DNA from: Salarias fasciatus
Lineage: Eukaryota; Chordata; Actinopteri; Blenniiformes; Blenniidae
Direction: 5' to 3'
DNA: 64,000 nt
Assembly: GCF_902148845.1 (NCBI RefSeq)
Contig: NC_043751.1
Span: 28,620,601-28,684,600, forward strand
The notes beneath the pieces are model-generated. The model saw only the letters and a program-made list of their open reading frames with translations. It had not been told where the DNA came from and did no database searches. A program made the translations under genes and the position numbers. This document shows positions 23,700 to 37,625 of the stretch, one piece after another (within the stretch, counting starts at the first letter, position 1; each line of letters starts with the position of its first letter).

Positions 23700-24045
23700 C
23701 TCCTGAGAGGAAGGCTGTTGGACTTGAACTGAGCGTCTGCTGCTCACGGCCCAGTGGACTGTGAAAGCAGCAGTTGGAAGAGAAGCGCAACGATAAAGGG
23801 ATCTTTTCAGTTCCTCATACTATTGAGAAGAAATACAAACATATTTGTGACACTTGAATATTTTTTCATGACTTTGAGCATCAAACTGTCTTTTCTTGCA
23901 ACTGTCTTCATTTTATACTTGAACGTTTGATTATTTTTGAATTCCTTTGCTTTTGGTCATGATGTGAATTATGTTTTTTCAGGGTTTCTCGTTATTTTCA
24001 ACCTTGAAACAAATGCGTTGAGTGTATTTTATATACATGCACATA

Positions 24046-24051
24046 AATAAA
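24046..24051 (+). terminator. bid poly(A) signal
   Basis: AATAAA 347 bp after the bid stop codon, followed about 30 bp later by a T-rich tract (about 24083-24096) like a downstream element. Confidence 0.6.
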
Positions 24052-24059
24052 ACACCACT

Positions 24060-25897
24060 GCAGAAAGATTGTCAAATATTTTACTTTTTTTTTTTTCATT
24101 TCAAACAGCATATTGTAGGAAACTAAAGGTACGAGTGCCACGTTGGAGACGTGTTGATATCCATCCATCCTCTTTACTGTGGACAGTTTCCCCCTGTAAG
24201 CTGGCATAGTTTGAGCTGATGAGCATTACCGAGTGCAACGCTGAAACACACAACACCCCCTTGTTTTCTTTTTTTTTCTTTTTCATCCCAAAACATCTGA
24301 ACAGTTTTTCTTCCTACAGTGTGTTTGCTGAGATTTCAGCTATTGGGATAAATTTCAAAGGTTGTTTTGATTTTATCCTTTCTCACACATTTCTGCAGAC
24401 CTTGATGCATTTAGTTGCAGAGAACTTTTAAACTATGCATTGTGGCAAAATAATGAAATTTAAAAAACAAACCTGCATTACAGAACTTTTTAAAAACTCA
24501 GCCTGACAGCATGGCTTGGAGACTGCTCAATGATCTCAGGTCTTTGAGCTGAGTTGTATCCACTACTAAGAAAGAAATTTGTTTGAATAAGTCGGTTTTC
24601 TTCGCAGTTTAGAAACCAATTGACTTATTGGTGCTTTTAATGCTCCCCTGCTGCTCCACTGTTGACGTGGTTCTCCAGTCACTGCATCAGGCTCCCTTCT
24701 GACCAACCAGCCTCAAAAGGCTGCAGCAACAATAATACTGGTTCAGGGTGAAGCAGTGGAAGTGGAGGGACACTGAAATATTATTGAATCAATGGGAAAA
24801 CTGAAGTAATTGTGAAGACGTAACTGCAAAAGTGGCGTGAGAAGTAAGCTGTCGGTTTTAACACAAAAAAAAAAAAAATCAGTTCACAGCATAAAAATCC
24901 AGTTTCTTAAGAGACTATCACATTAGATTAAAAAAACTACACTGCATTGGACTGAGACTCAAAATCTTGAGGGCCCGTTTACAGGCAGCGTTTTGAAAAC
25001 GGAGTAGTTTTCATGTTGGGCCACAAGTTTGCAGAGAACATGCTATAAATATGAACGACGGCGACAACACGAGACATTCATATGGACTCTCAACACCAAA
25101 ACTACCAAGTCCAGGACCAAAGCCTCTCTTCATCTTCACAGTGAATTTTAATTCCCCACACTGCTGGCAGCATGAATTCCCCTGTGAGTTAATAACTCGG
25201 CTAACAGTGATTTATCGATCTGTGGGTAAGCTGTTCTTGATGCGTGGTAAATGTGGAGAAGTTTAGAACGTATTTAAATTAATATTCCTTGTTTGTGGCA
25301 GAAGTTCTTTTGAACTGACTCAAAAACAGAAAATGACTCATTTCATTTGGTTTGTCTAAACGAGGAAGTATTGGGAAAAAAAACCCCGTCACAGTTAACG
25401 GTGGAAAATATGTGGCTTTGCTGCATAGAAAGAGTTAAAAAGCCAACACGCACAGGAATCTTCATGTGGACTGCTGTGAATTTACTGACTGAAAAGATTT
25501 TTTTTAAAAAAATAAGAGTTGGGTGAAACTACCACAGACATTCATTCTAAGAGGTAAAAGGTTGGAGCCGAGTGAAATTCAAAGAAAAAAAAAAATTGCA
25601 GGCAACCCCAAAAACAGGGTAAAACCGATGGGAGTAGAGCGGAGTGCACGGTCTCCCTGAAGTCGCCGCGGGACACAGCAGTGAGGTTGTGGACGAGGTT
25701 AGATTTTGGTTTTACCGGGGTCACTTCCACAACTTCCACACTTTCAGAACTTTACCAGGTTTAATCAAAGCAAAATCCATTTCACATTTAAATCCGGTAC
25801 AATTTGAAAGGGGGGTCTCTGTGTTTACAGATGCGTTTCTTTCTAGCCCGACGTCTGGAGGATCTGCGGTCTCCTCCGCCCGCGGCCCGGCTCTTCT
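24060..25897 (-). other. bid-bcl2l13 convergent spacer and bcl2l13 3'UTR
   Basis: No coding exons. The right part must be the bcl2l13 3'UTR (stop at 25898-25900, transcription leftwards). I could not settle on its poly(A) signal; only weak variants were seen (for example TTTAAT on plus at about 24636). Several A or T runs are present. No repeat family was recognised. Confidence 0.45.
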
Positions 25898-28800
25898 CTA
25901 TCTCCTCCTGTACCTCATGAGGCCGTATATCAAAACGGCGGCGATCACGGCGGCGCCTCCGTACAGCAGGCCGGCCGGGACCTCGCACGGCGGCTCCGTC
26001 TCCAGCGGGGCCTCCTCGGCCGCGGCTTCTACTGGGGGCTCCACGGCGGGCGGGGGCGGGGCTGTGGCGAGGGTGAGCGCGGCGTCGGGCTCTGCAGCGG
26101 TCTCTGCTTGTGGCTGCGTTTCCTGGGACTGCTGAGGCACTGTGTCGGGCTCCGGTTCCGGCTCGGGCTCTGGTGAGGCGCAGACCTCTGCTGGTGGGGT
26201 CGGGGCGTCCTTGACTGGAGGTGGGGGCTCCACCTCAGCAGGCACTGAGGCGGCGGTCGCAGCTGGTTCTGGCTCAGGCTCTGGTTCTGCTGCAGGAACA
26301 GGCGAAGGTGCTGCGGGCTCCGGCTCATCGGGAAGAGGGGCGGGGGGGAGCAGCTCTGGCTCCGAGGAGACGAAGGAAGGCTCGGCGGACAGGCATTCAG
26401 GCGTTTCAATCACCACCGGCTCCTCCAGAGACACGAGGGACGCCGGCGGAGTGGACGCCGCCTTGTCCGGGGCTGAAACGGGCGGAGTCTGGTCCTTGAA
26501 TTCTTCCCTGAGCTCGGCCAGCTCGCTCTCCGTCCCTAACACACTCATCATGCTGTCGTCGATCACGCCGCCCTCGCCGCCCTCCTCCAGCAGCTCGGCC
26601 TCCTCGCGCTCCACGTGGACGATGTCCGAGTTGGAGGAGTTGTTCTCCACGCCTTCGTTGCTGTCCAGGCTCTTGACGTCTTCGGGGTCCATGGCGCCGA
26701 CCTGTGCCCAGGACTCGTGGCCGGCCAGGGAGACGGGTAGGCTCTCCGTCTGCCAGGAGCTCTGCCCGCTGCTGTTCTCTCCGGCGCAGAGCAGAGGCGA
26801 GGGGGGGCTCAGCTGGTCGGGGTGCTGGTCGCCTGAGAGGATGTAGATGTCGTTGCTGTCCTCGGCGATGGTCACACCTCGCTCCTCTTCGGTCACAAGA
26901 CTGAATATTTCACCCTGGATGGGGGTGGGGGGGACAGAAAGGAAAAAATTATTAATCTCAAACACAAATAGAAATAAGTTGACACTGCACAGCTTTACAC
27001 CTCCAGTCGGCCTTTTATGCCATCTAGTGACCAATGGTAGAGCATTAGTGGCCGGACGGCGAACCTCTGAGAGTCTCTGTTATGTAACAGAGCATCATGT
27101 AATCATGTGGGAACGAATAACGGAGGGGAGCAGAAGCAGAATACGTGCAAGTAAATCTCACCAGGAAGCTGAACACATATTTGACCCCTGAAATATTAAA
27201 AGGTCAAACTCATTATTAAAAGCTGGTTTTCCCGTGATGATGGAGGCACCGGACACTGGAGTAAGACTGAGATCCTTCTAGATAGATCCTAAAATTGAGC
27301 CTGCAGTGACGCGAGGCTTTTCATACATGACGTGACTCAATATAATCCAGAAAAACCGCATCATGATTACTGAGTGGCGTGTAAAGCAGCTAAATCCAAC
27401 ATGTCAGCAGAGCAGTTCCAAGATCCACTGCTGCTCCAAGTAGCACCAAATCACTCTGAGATATGTGGCTATCCTACATCACCTATACCAAACAGGTGGA
27501 ACTAAAACCACGAATTACCACATCAGCAGTGTCAGTTATACAAAGCCAGCCAGAAAGAGGGTCGGTCCAGCCTGTAACAGCCTTCCTTTCCCGAGAACTT
27601 CCTTATGGAGAATCACCACAGTTATATCACAGAATGCCATTCAGAAGTGAACAGCAGATGGCAGCAGTGCTCACAGCCAAGTGATCAGCCATGCAGCAGG
27701 CTGGACCCAAAGCCATATGGAGAGGATGAGTTTGAAAAAACATGCATGTTTGCATTGAAACAAATGGGAAACATTCGAAGTTATCCCTATTTATAGATTG
27801 TTATGCAATTTTTTTTTGATTCCAAAAGAGTCGCCTGAAGAAAAATGAGTTTGACAGTCCTGAACTACATGTACAAAATATCAGTTCTAATACATTTATA
27901 CTCCATTATATTTCTAACATAGAAAAGTATTTTAAATAAGTTAATGTAATATTTTCAGTAGTGAACGCAATGTTTCAATTTACATCCACAAAAAAAAAGA
28001 AAGAAGAAAAAAAAGCTACGGCACGGGATTGATCCACACAGTTATAATAGATTAGATCTGACTTTAAAGTCTGGTCTCGGCTGTGTGGCATGTCACAGAG
28101 GTGTGACCTGAACTGACGATATTCGAAGAGACGGCGGGCTCAGAGGTGTTTGGTGAACAGGGAGGTGGACTTTCTGAGCGAGCAGCGACAGACAGGAAGA
28201 TTCTGACGACACAGACCAGCTCAAACCAAATCCACATGCTCCATACATGTCATTCTGTCGTTCAGTGTGCCTCACTACTGCATCTGATCCACACGCTAAC
28301 TGAACTCTGAAGCATGTAAAGCAGTATTGATCTGTGTAAACATAAATGACCTTCGACCTGAAGGTCATTTCTCTCAGGAGGTCACTCAGAATAGTGGCAT
28401 GGCAGCTGCGTACGGCAGGAAGGAGATTAAATCTGACGGCGTTCCATCATTATCCAACATTTGCTTTCTACATAAGCTGATTTTCATGGACAAGAGTGTG
28501 TGTGTGTATGTGTGTGTGTGTGAGAGGAGTGTGTCGTAAAATCCTCTCCCTTCAGGATGTAGCCTCTCCACGGACTTCACTCCACAGGACAAGACGGCCA
28601 TGTGAAAAATAAATTCTCAGCAAAAGTCGTCCTTCTCAAACGGCTGCAGCTTCTTCTGTTGTCAAGACATCTAGAATGTGAACTGAGGCTGAACTTCAGA
28701 GGAGGTCAGACTGAATGCTACAGAACATAATGTACTTTATGCTGTCAAGAGAGGACGACATCAAAATGTTCGGGGAATGGAGAACAAAAATCATGAGCCA

Positions 28801-31800
28801 TAACTTCACCTTTTATGCACTATGGTGCTGAACGTCATAAAGACAGAAACGGTGTGTCAAATTCAAAGAGAAAAATCAACTATCTGACCAGATCTGGTAC
28901 ATTCTATTAATATTAATCTAAATAAAACAATGTAAAGTATACCTGTAAGGACAGTTCATCTTACTTTGTTCCAAGTTCTCTCACCTCGAATGGGTCCTGT
29001 CTTTAATGTCCTTCAGCGCTCGTCAAAGTGAGAAACAGCAGTGAACGTTTTGTTGTCGGGTTCAACTCTCCACCCTCGCCTCAAGACAAACTATATAAAA
29101 CAAGTGCACATTCCTGTTCCGGAGCCAAGGGCGTTCGTCCTACCCGTCAACAAACTGCTTCTTAATTTTCACTGATTAACAAGTGCTTCTTTTTTAATGG
29201 TGAGAACTGAAAGACAATAAACCCGAGAAGCACATAGCTGCTGCCTTCAGAACCTGTTAAAACCTGAGTTTTCTGTGAGTACAAAATGTGGTTTTGACAA
29301 GTACTTGCTAAATTGACACATGGCTGCTACACTACTGAGTGTAAATCCATTCTGCGGGTCTGGATTGCAACAAAACAAGAAGGAATCTTTAACATGTATG
29401 ATCTGTCAAAAAACAGAAAATGGCCCTAATCAGATGACATAATTCTAATACTGACTGAGGTAATTTGCTGACGTGCACTTTTGATAAATCATGTCATTGA
29501 TAGAGGTCAAACAACAGCTGACTTGGTGTAAACTGAAAGCCGACAGATATATTCAACTGCAAATCAGCAAATATTCACCCACCACTCCCCCCCCAAAAAA
29601 ACAGGTTAGAGACACAAAGTGTCTGGATTTCAGGTCATTTCTGTTTGAATTAAAAGATTACAGCTCAGAATAGCTGTTCAATCTTTAATACCAGCAGGAA
29701 TACCCCAAGACAGATCAAAGATCAAAGTTAAAGCAGTTGAAAAGCACAACACACATTCACTACCAAGGCAACTTACGTTTTTTTACATTTTAAATGATAT
29801 TGAGCCGTATTTTTTTACAATTTTTTTTTTTTACAATACAGCCGGTTTTTACAATTCAAAATTGCACTAGATTGCATGTAAACTAACAAAAAAGCATTTA
29901 TCTGCCTGCAGTGTGAAAGTGCTTCTGGTATTTTAGGCTTTGAGCAACTTGAACTGCAATCAATCAAAAGATCTTGTGGGAGAACGTTCAGTGTTAGCTT
30001 CTGTATTGATGCTCCAGTGTTGTGCACAGCTGAACAATCTGCATCGGTACATATTGGTTTTCGGGCAGACATCCTTCGGCAGCGGTGGGTCTGAGGGGAC
30101 GGAGCAGATGACTGGATGACTGCCTTGTTTCAACGGTGGCCGTCAGCCAAAGCGTCGCTGCCGTAGCAAGTTTTTAACGGGAGCCACAAGTGGGTCAGTC
30201 GAGCCCCTGGTGGGGATGCTTTTAGAGGATTATTAGAGTTATTCTGGGGGCAACCTCAGCCTGCAGAGGCGCTCTTATCTGGTCCGGTTTCATTCAGATG
30301 CAGTGGCTCAGTGCTGCACATGTTGAACCCTGGAGCTGAACGGAGTTTCTTACGTAACGCGGGCAGCGCTGTGATACTGTACAGGGTATAGCGCGACGTT
30401 CCCTGACAAGGCCCAGCTGGGAACCTGTGCAGCACTCCATCTCTAAACACCACCACTGCAGCGCCGCTGCTTCCAAGAAGCTGCAGTCATCTGCAACGTC
30501 TCATTCTTTTAATCAGAAGTTTCCTCCCACAATCATTCCGCTGCATCCTGCAGTTAGCGTGATGCACGCCTCCATCCTCTCTCTGTCATTGTCGAGAGGT
30601 CAGGTGTGACACTTTCAAATCTCGAGCGTCACATTACATCACATTCACGGAGACGGCAATATAAAATGGCTGATGTGCACACGCGGGTCTGATGCAGCAG
30701 TTTTCACTGTCAGGGGGGACAGCGGTTTGATCCCACAGGAGCACGGCTCAACGCCACGCACGCAAACACGCAGATGAGCTCTTCCACCATTTTTTCTGTT
30801 CATCTTCCCCGCCTCCCCCTGCTCTCAGTAACCCCCCCCGGCTGCGCTCCGTCTGAGGGCTGCTGGTTTTGTTCCTGCCAAATGAAGTGTGCATCACATC
30901 GGGGTCATAACTAACCTTATTGTGTGCCGATGTAACCAACAAAGGAATTATTAGAGGCACCCCAACCATGTATACCCTACTGTGCCACTTACACTTAAAC
31001 CACCGCAATGATGTGAAAGAAGGCCGGACAGACAGACAGATATTTCATTTTAAATCATCTCATGGAAAAATTTAACACGAAACTTGTATCAATCACCACT
31101 TTCTGTTCCGTCACAGTCCATGATGCTGTAAAGAAACGCGACGTAACTGTTTACATGCCGCCGCACTAACATAAACAAGAGGTGACAGTCGAGACCATCT
31201 CTGTTAGCGTGACAACTACATCGTCGCTCGCTCTCGGACGCCGTGTACACTGACACCAGGGGGGTCCGCCGAGTGGTTACGTCATAAACCATCCTACCTC
31301 CGTGCGAAGTCCTGAAAGTTCCTACTCGAAGCGGAGCAGTCAAAGCTCAGGGCGGTCACAAAGACGAGCAAGTCGTGGAGATGGAGCGGAGGTAGAAAGT
31401 TGAGTGTGCACGCAGCTCCGGCTGGCTCTCTGTGCCCATCCCTCATCGCTCTCCCATCTCCTCCTCCTCCTCCTCCTCCTCCCCCCTCATGTCCCCTCCC
31501 TTCCTATCAAGGTCTCTGTGCACTCTCTCTTTCTGTCCCTCCTCCCCTCTCTTCATCCCTCCGTCGGTGACCCTGCCAGCGCCGATCATCTGTTCGTCCC
31601 TCATGACATAACACCAAGCAGAGAATGCAGCTTTGTTTTGAGCCAATGCACTGTGTTCACATCACACTGCATAAAACCGGGCAGGGCATCGTGACGGCGG
31701 GGGAACGGCGAGCAAAGCAACACTTAACATGTCAAGTCACGTGGCCCTTCGTCAGCGTGACCTCATTCATGGAGAGAGAGTGACATGGAAAGATTTATGA

Positions 31801-33726
31801 CTGCTGGCTTTTTTATTCTCACCCGAGGTTGTATCAGTCAGGACTTGTATCACTGAACGAGCTCTAATGCACTTCAGCTTTTCCTCATGTCTAAGTGTGT
31901 AAATAATCTAACTAGAACTATTTACAAATATTTGGAAGCACCAAGCAGAAGGCAACAAGCATTTAGAAAATACTGGTTTCCACTGAGGTGAGTTCAGGAT
32001 GAGCCGAGTTATTAAAGCACAGCAGTATGAACACATTCTGTGTATTCATACTGATCATCTGCTGAAAATGTTCTCTCCATCTTCTAGTGAGCTTGCTGTA
32101 GCTCACTAGTGCCCTCCTCTGGCCACGTCTGGACCATATTCATGTGTATAGTGGAAACTGAGTGTTCACATCGCAGTTATCTTCCTGCATAATCCAACGT
32201 TGTACATTTAGTCTCGACTGAACTACAAAAGAAAGTAGTTGCTGTACCTGAATTATGATAAGCACATTTTTTATAATCACCATAATCGTAGCAATAGAAA
32301 ATCTGTGAGTCTGTCCAGGCATTCAAATGTTCATGTAAAAACCGTTCCGTTAGTGGAACTCACCCATCCGCCTTGCTGCGTGATATATTCAGCCTCGTTC
32401 TCTTCGAGGAACCTCGTCCCGAGATGCAACAGAGTCGTCACGGACTGGCCTTTACTCTGCAAAGCCTGGAGAAGCACCAAAGGTGCGAGCACCTGTTGCA
32501 GTGGAGACAAAACAACACGTCGGTGAGGTAGAAGTCTAGAGGTGTTGCATTTCTTACATGTCTGGAGCGACGAACTCACATGACTCCAGGCTCCCTGTGT
32601 GTGTCTCGAGAGGTCCAGCGCCGTGCCTTTGAAACTCTGGTAGTCCAGAGGTCTGAAACACACACAGGACATCATGAGCTGTGTCAGACACAGTTTACAT
32701 ATTTAAGGAGTTTGACAGTGTACCTTTAGTCCTTGTTCTAGTCAAGCTACTGAAGTGTAACTTCGATTCAAGGGAAATAAAGCTTTGTATTTACAGTGGT
32801 TTTGCAGAAGCATTCACACGCCTTTAACTTTTCCACAATACGGACACAAATTTAAATGTATTTTATTGGGATTTTATGAGAAACACCAACACAATGTGCT
32901 GCATGTGATACTGTGTTGTGTTTATACAAAAAAAAAAAAAAACAAGTGCAAATGTGAGTGCCTTAAAATGCACAATAAAATGATTCATCTCTTAAATGCT
33001 AAAGCTGAAGTGCAGGTCTGTGAGTTCAGTGAACATGCCATAAAGCACATTCATAATTTTCTAGGACTTTTAGGTCATGCAAACTCCCTAATCAGCTCTT
33101 TTCATTATCGTCACCCTGCAAAGAGGTAAAGTTCAACAGTTCGCTCAGTCAAAAGCGAACAATACGGGCAGAATATATTCACATTGACTTTGTCATTCTT
33201 TTTGAGATTGTGACATTTTCCACACGCTGTTTGAATACTGTGAAAAGAAAACAGGAAGCTGGTTCAGTTGTACTCCTTTAAAGCGATCAGCCAATGGGAT
33301 TCCTCCATGAGAGTTCGTCCCAGCTCTGCCAACTCACCCTGCGAGTAGCTTGTCCACAGCTGCATCCAGATGTGCGTGGAGGTCTCTGGCGACATTGTCC
33401 CCCATCACAGCGAGACAGTCTTCAATAGAGCTTGCCGGGTCGGCCGGACAGAACACAAGTGAGGAGCGGCGGTCGAACCCTGTGCTGGAGGACGCTGTGA
33501 AACACAGGATGTGTAGGACAAAAGCTTTAAAACAGTGAAGCATTTTAATTGAGAGTGATCGCTCTCTTTCCTAACTCTGTTTGCACTACAGATTCCCATA
33601 AAGAGCCACGTTGCACCAGGTTGTCCCGCTACCTGAACCCGGGTGAAATTTGACTCTGTTTAGCTTCCCTCACATTTTATGACTGGACGGCTGACCACAA
33701 ACATTCTGACAGAGAAAAACAGGCTG

Positions 33727-33765
<39 letters not shown>

Positions 33766-35693
33766 GAGAAAGAGAGACCACTCACAGGCAGCAATTTCAT
33801 CTTCAAGGTTTCTCAGCTCTTCCTCTACCTGCTCTTTGATTAAGGTGGTTCTTTCTCTCTCTTCCTGGGAATCTGCTGGAAGAAAAAAGAAAACATACAG
33901 TGTATTCAGAGAAATCATCCACCTCACCGTTTCCTTCTGTTACATAGTAATATATACTAAAATCCCACCAACAAAAGCACTTATGAAGCGTCTACTGCAC
34001 AGGTAAAATCATGTTAATGCTTCATAGACAGCTTTTTTCAATATTAATGACAGTGATTTTACCTGGTTACATGATGATCTGATAAAACTTAATTTTTATC
34101 AAGACAAAAAAAAACTTCAATGATAAACTAGCAATGCTTGCATAAAATATGAATAACTGCATCCGGTTTGTCAAGAAACCAGTTTTGAGTACATAAACGG
34201 AAACTTTACTGGAGGACAGAGCATTATGCAGGTTCAGGTGTGGCCCATACTGAAGTTGTGTACTCTGCAGTCAGCCTCAGTGTGACTCTGCTGAGCCGAA
34301 GCAAGAGCAGCCAAGAGAGACGCTCTCTCATCGCGTGCATGAAAGGCACCAACGCAAAGCTCGTTCATTATTGACGAGGCTGAGTCTGCACTGCTGGGGC
34401 TGTGACGAACCACTCCATATGACACAAAGACGGTGTGGACGAAGGGAAAATAAACTGCAGCCATGCGGTTGTTGTCTTCGCCCTGAACCAACAGCGCAGC
34501 TTAAGTAATGACTTCTTACTAAGGGAAATAAAATACAAAGGACCTTCATGTATTGTTCTTCATGAACTGCTCTCAGCTGTAAATAATCAACTATTCTTAA
34601 TATAATTAATACAAGTCACTCATTCCACAGCAAAAATCTATTCATGTCATTCTCACAGATATGAAAACAGGAAGTAAGGGAGCATTTATCCAGGCTTTTC
34701 CCTCCTCCCTGCAGCTCACATGTGCACGCCCTGAGGACCCGTGTTGGTTTTTCCTGGGGTTGGTGCTGTTTCAGCATTCAGTCAGAAAGCTAGCCAGACA
34801 ACTATTTTGCTTTGGTCAATTGGTGTGTGAGTAATCCTACAATGATTACACTTGACAGGCTGTCACAAATTGGACCGGGTCAAGCGGAAAGCAGGGATCA
34901 GCCACTCGTCTGCCCTTCTCCGCCCATCCCAAGCATGCACACAATAACGCGGACAGGAAATTAAGAGAACTTCCCCTTGCTCCTTCCGTCAGCTGTCGCT
35001 CCTTCTATTTTGCTGTCTCAGAATAGCCTGAACTTTTATTAAATGGCTCTGATCAGAATTACAAATCAGTGCTCTACAGATAGGAAAACATTGATGAAAA
35101 GAAATCATGCTGGTTATGTCCCTAAATGTCTGAAACATAAGATGCTGCCAGCATGCAATCATGGCACAGTGTTGCTGTATAAGCCGACAATAAAAAAAGA
35201 AAAAAGAAAAAGGCACCAGTCTTTAGGTATTAATAGGATTGCAGCTGGGCTTATGAAGATCCTTACATGACATGTCTTTGTTTACAAGCCCTGGCTGTTC
35301 TATCTGTCAGGCTGAAGTCTTGTGTTCTCATGCTAAACTCAGAGGGAGCTAAATTCAGCTGGTAAACAGGTGGCTACGTGTCTTCATTCCTCAAATATTA
35401 CAAGTAGCAGACACAAGTGCACGTCTGCACAGCTCCTTTAGTGCTTGTTTAAGGGCTGAATTGCGCATGTGGACTGTAAAACGGACAAAAGGTTCAACTC
35501 AGGTTGCACAACATCAATAAAACTGAACAGACTGGCCCCCTTTCCTCTCACCTTGAGCCGTTGTCGCTGCTTGCGATCGGCCGACAGGCAGCATTCCCAG
35601 GTAGTTAAGCACAATATATTTGGTCTCATAATGGAAACCCTCAGGCACAGCGGCAGTGAGAGAGGCAGAGGAGGTGGAGCCCGAGGCAGCCAT
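25898..35693 (-). CDS. bcl2l13: BCL2-like 13 (Bcl-Rambo), mitochondrial outer-membrane mitophagy receptor
   Basis: BCL2L13 is a tail-anchored outer mitochondrial membrane protein that binds LC3 and drives mitochondrial fragmentation and mitophagy. Six coding exons on the minus strand: 35552-35693, 33786-33872, 33338-33494, 32580-32652, 32364-32492, 25898-26914; 534 aa (human 485). Matches to human: [78 protein letters not shown] and [15 protein letters not shown] at residues 265-268 occupies the place of the human LC3-interacting WQQI. The last exon then runs through a long Pro/Glu/Ala-rich low-complexity region to a hydrophobic tail (about 511-529) ending RYRRR. The start is the Met in the exon that follows the non-coding exon near 37.1 kb. 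Intron 5 is 5.4 kb. Confidence 0.94.
26915..32363 (-). other. bcl2l13 intron 5 (5.4 kb)
   Basis: A large intron with no supported exon or gene on either strand. It contains a TG tract at about 28497-28521, a TCC tract at about 31459-31482, and scattered homopolymers. Its acceptor lies in an unusually C-rich tract (minus strand CCCCCCCACCCCCATCCAG), so the plus strand has G-runs there (about 26916-26934). The GC-rich stretch at about 31.1-31.7 kb gave open frames of low complexity only. Confidence 0.5.
33728..33761. repeat. (TG)n microsatellite in bcl2l13 intron 2
   Basis: About 17 TG units, 24 bp from the donor side of exon 2 (33786). Confidence 0.95.
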
Positions 35694-36164
35694 CGGAAAG
35701 ACGTGTGTCAGACTCTCAGGCACATTAATTCTTACAGTCAAAGCTGGACGATTCACCTGTTTAAAAAAGAAAAGAAAGGAAAGTTACAGCCGGGAGGATG
35801 AAAGAGTATGGCCATCGTGAAAATCATTACAGTTTAAATACAAATAAAGTGAAACAGTGAAAATATGAAGGAAACAGATCATTCTGTGTTTCCTGAATTC
35901 ATATCACAGAGGTTATTATCATTATAATATGATTATTACAGAAATATAGGCCCTTATGACTTTCACATATGCAAACAGGAAAAAGTAAAATCAATAAAAT
36001 GCATAGCATACACCAGAGACTTTTAAAACTGCTCCTGGCGTGCTTTGCATTCACATAAATATAGTATGATCAATTCCTAATTTGTGGCCCATAAGTTAAT
36101 GAGGCAGACTTGGGACTCACGTCTCCAACCAGCTGTAAGTATGTAGTCAGAGTAGCGTCAAATG

Positions 36165-36220
36165 CAGTGACCTACTTTCCCAAAGGGATCGATAAAGTAC
36201 ACTTTCTTTCTTTCTAATTA
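36165..36220 (+). repeat. LINE 3'-end stub (Rex3-like)
   Basis: The words AAAGGGATCGATAAAGTA followed by CTTTCTTTCTTTCT match the terminal sequence and tandem tail typical of Rex3/RTE-type teleost retrotransposons. Only the last few tens of bases are present, inside the first intron of bcl2l13. Confidence 0.5.
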
Positions 36221-37077
36221 CTTACGACTCACATCTTGCTCTATTGACGGACATGCTGACTTCCATACAGACTGACTGAAGAACAGCAGATAATCTAATT
36301 AATGTGTGTTAACCAAAATGTGTAACTGTACTCTCCCAGTGGACTCAAAAGTGCCATCTTCTAAATGACAAAAAACAGTGATCCCATCCCAAGGTACTAG
36401 CTGTTAAAGAATGGTGAGTTAACCTCAACAATTCGAATTGTACATCCTGACACAATACAACTTACATAACACACGTGGTGGACAGACAAGGTCAATCAAA
36501 ACTGTCTTGAAGAACGACCTTTTTACCAAGAAAAACGCTGAGCAAGAGTTTTGGGGGGTTTTTTTCTTAAAGAAATGCTGTTATTTACTGTTGGCCTTGA
36601 CTTTTTTACAGATCACATTACACCATGTGGATCTAAACTTCATACTGATGTCAAGTATGAATCAACTAACTAAACGCTTCCGGGGCTTGGATTGTCAGGA
36701 TAAACACCACATTAAGGTTATTGGAAATAAAACAAAAACAATTAACGCTAAGAATTCTAAAATTAGAAATTAACCAATGCATCAATGCATATATTTATAT
36801 ATATATTGCAACAAATCCAATAAGTATTTCAATTCATACCGTTATTCTACAATTATCAAACTGTGCTTAGCGAGAATAAACACCAGAAAGATCTGAATTA
36901 CATTTTTGATGCAATTAATTTAAAAATATACATCTATTTTCTAACCACGCGCCTGCAGTACCAGCTCACATGGGCGCTATTGTTAGCTAGCTCCTAGCGC
37001 CCAGATCCTATTTTCATGAGAGGAAACTTCCATTTTAACAGCAGCAGAAACAAAAAGCGAGCCTTCGCTCCTCTTAC

Positions 37078-37330
37078 CGTCCTTGTCCGGGGGCAGCCAG
37101 GGGCAGAAAGCGGCCGGCCGAGGGGTATTAGGGGTCTTCAGGAGCTGGAGGGGAGCGGAGCACACACACACACACACACCACCACTGAAAGGCAGCAGCA
37201 GCGGCAGCGGCGGCACACACACACACAGAGCACACACACACACACACACAGAGCACACACAGTACACCGTGTGCTCGCGACGTTACACAAGCTGCAGAGT
37301 TTCACGGCAGACCTTTCCCGTCGCAGCCTT
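37078..37330 (-). promoter_or_regulatory. bcl2l13 non-coding exon 1 and promoter
   Basis: On the minus strand a strong donor (GGACG|GTAAGAG, exon end 37078) follows GC-rich DNA, and the next exon has its acceptor at 35758-35757 (AAACAG|GTGAAT), 63 bp before the start codon. This fits a non-coding first exon. The exon or promoter includes an interrupted CA/TG array at about 37160-37262. The transcription start is not determined. Confidence 0.5.
37160..37262. repeat. Interrupted (CA)n array
   Basis: Several blocks of CACACA separated by short GC-rich insertions (AGCAGCAGCGGCAGCGGCGG) in the bcl2l13 5' region. Confidence 0.85.
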
Positions 37331-37539
37331 CAAAGTAACGCGTTCATTTTTGGTGGAGAAGACGCACGCGCAGCTCCTCCGCGTCGTAAAGCAGCTCTTA
37401 ACGTAATGAATGGCACTGCGGCGGCGTTTTCACACAAACTCCTATGTGTATCGTATCCTAGCAACAAAGCGCACCTGACACTTGGCACGCGGAAGGCCCT
37501 GCTCTGATTTCTCCTCTACAGCTGCTCGTGCCATCCATA

Positions 37540-37625
37540 GATCCAGCGATGTCAAACATAAGGACCGTGGACAAAAATTCAGCCCGCAAGAAACTCAAAT
37601 CAGGCCCACAAACCAACCAGGAAAA
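37540..37625 (+). repeat. Diverged end of a teleost interspersed repeat
   Basis: The sequence GATGTCAAACATAAGGACCG, followed by AGCCCGC and CAGGCCCAC, resembles the common fish repeat end that reads GGTGTCAAACTCAAGGCCCG in better copies. It is weakly conserved and its right boundary is unclear. It may be part of the mosaic that also contains the hAT remnant to its right. Confidence 0.4.

Noticed and set aside
26142-26846. Open frame of 234 codons rich in Gly/Ser on the plus strand
   Set aside because: It is the antisense shadow of the Pro/Glu/Ala-rich last exon of bcl2l13.
31404-31694. Ser/Leu-rich open frame over the TCC tract
   Set aside because: Low-complexity translation of a microsatellite inside a bcl2l13 intron.
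34234-34491. Minus-strand open frame of 85 codons in bcl2l13 intron 1
   Set aside because: Considered as the human exon segment LQEQHLSSPQGVQ, but no similarity, and the flanking exons join in phase without it.
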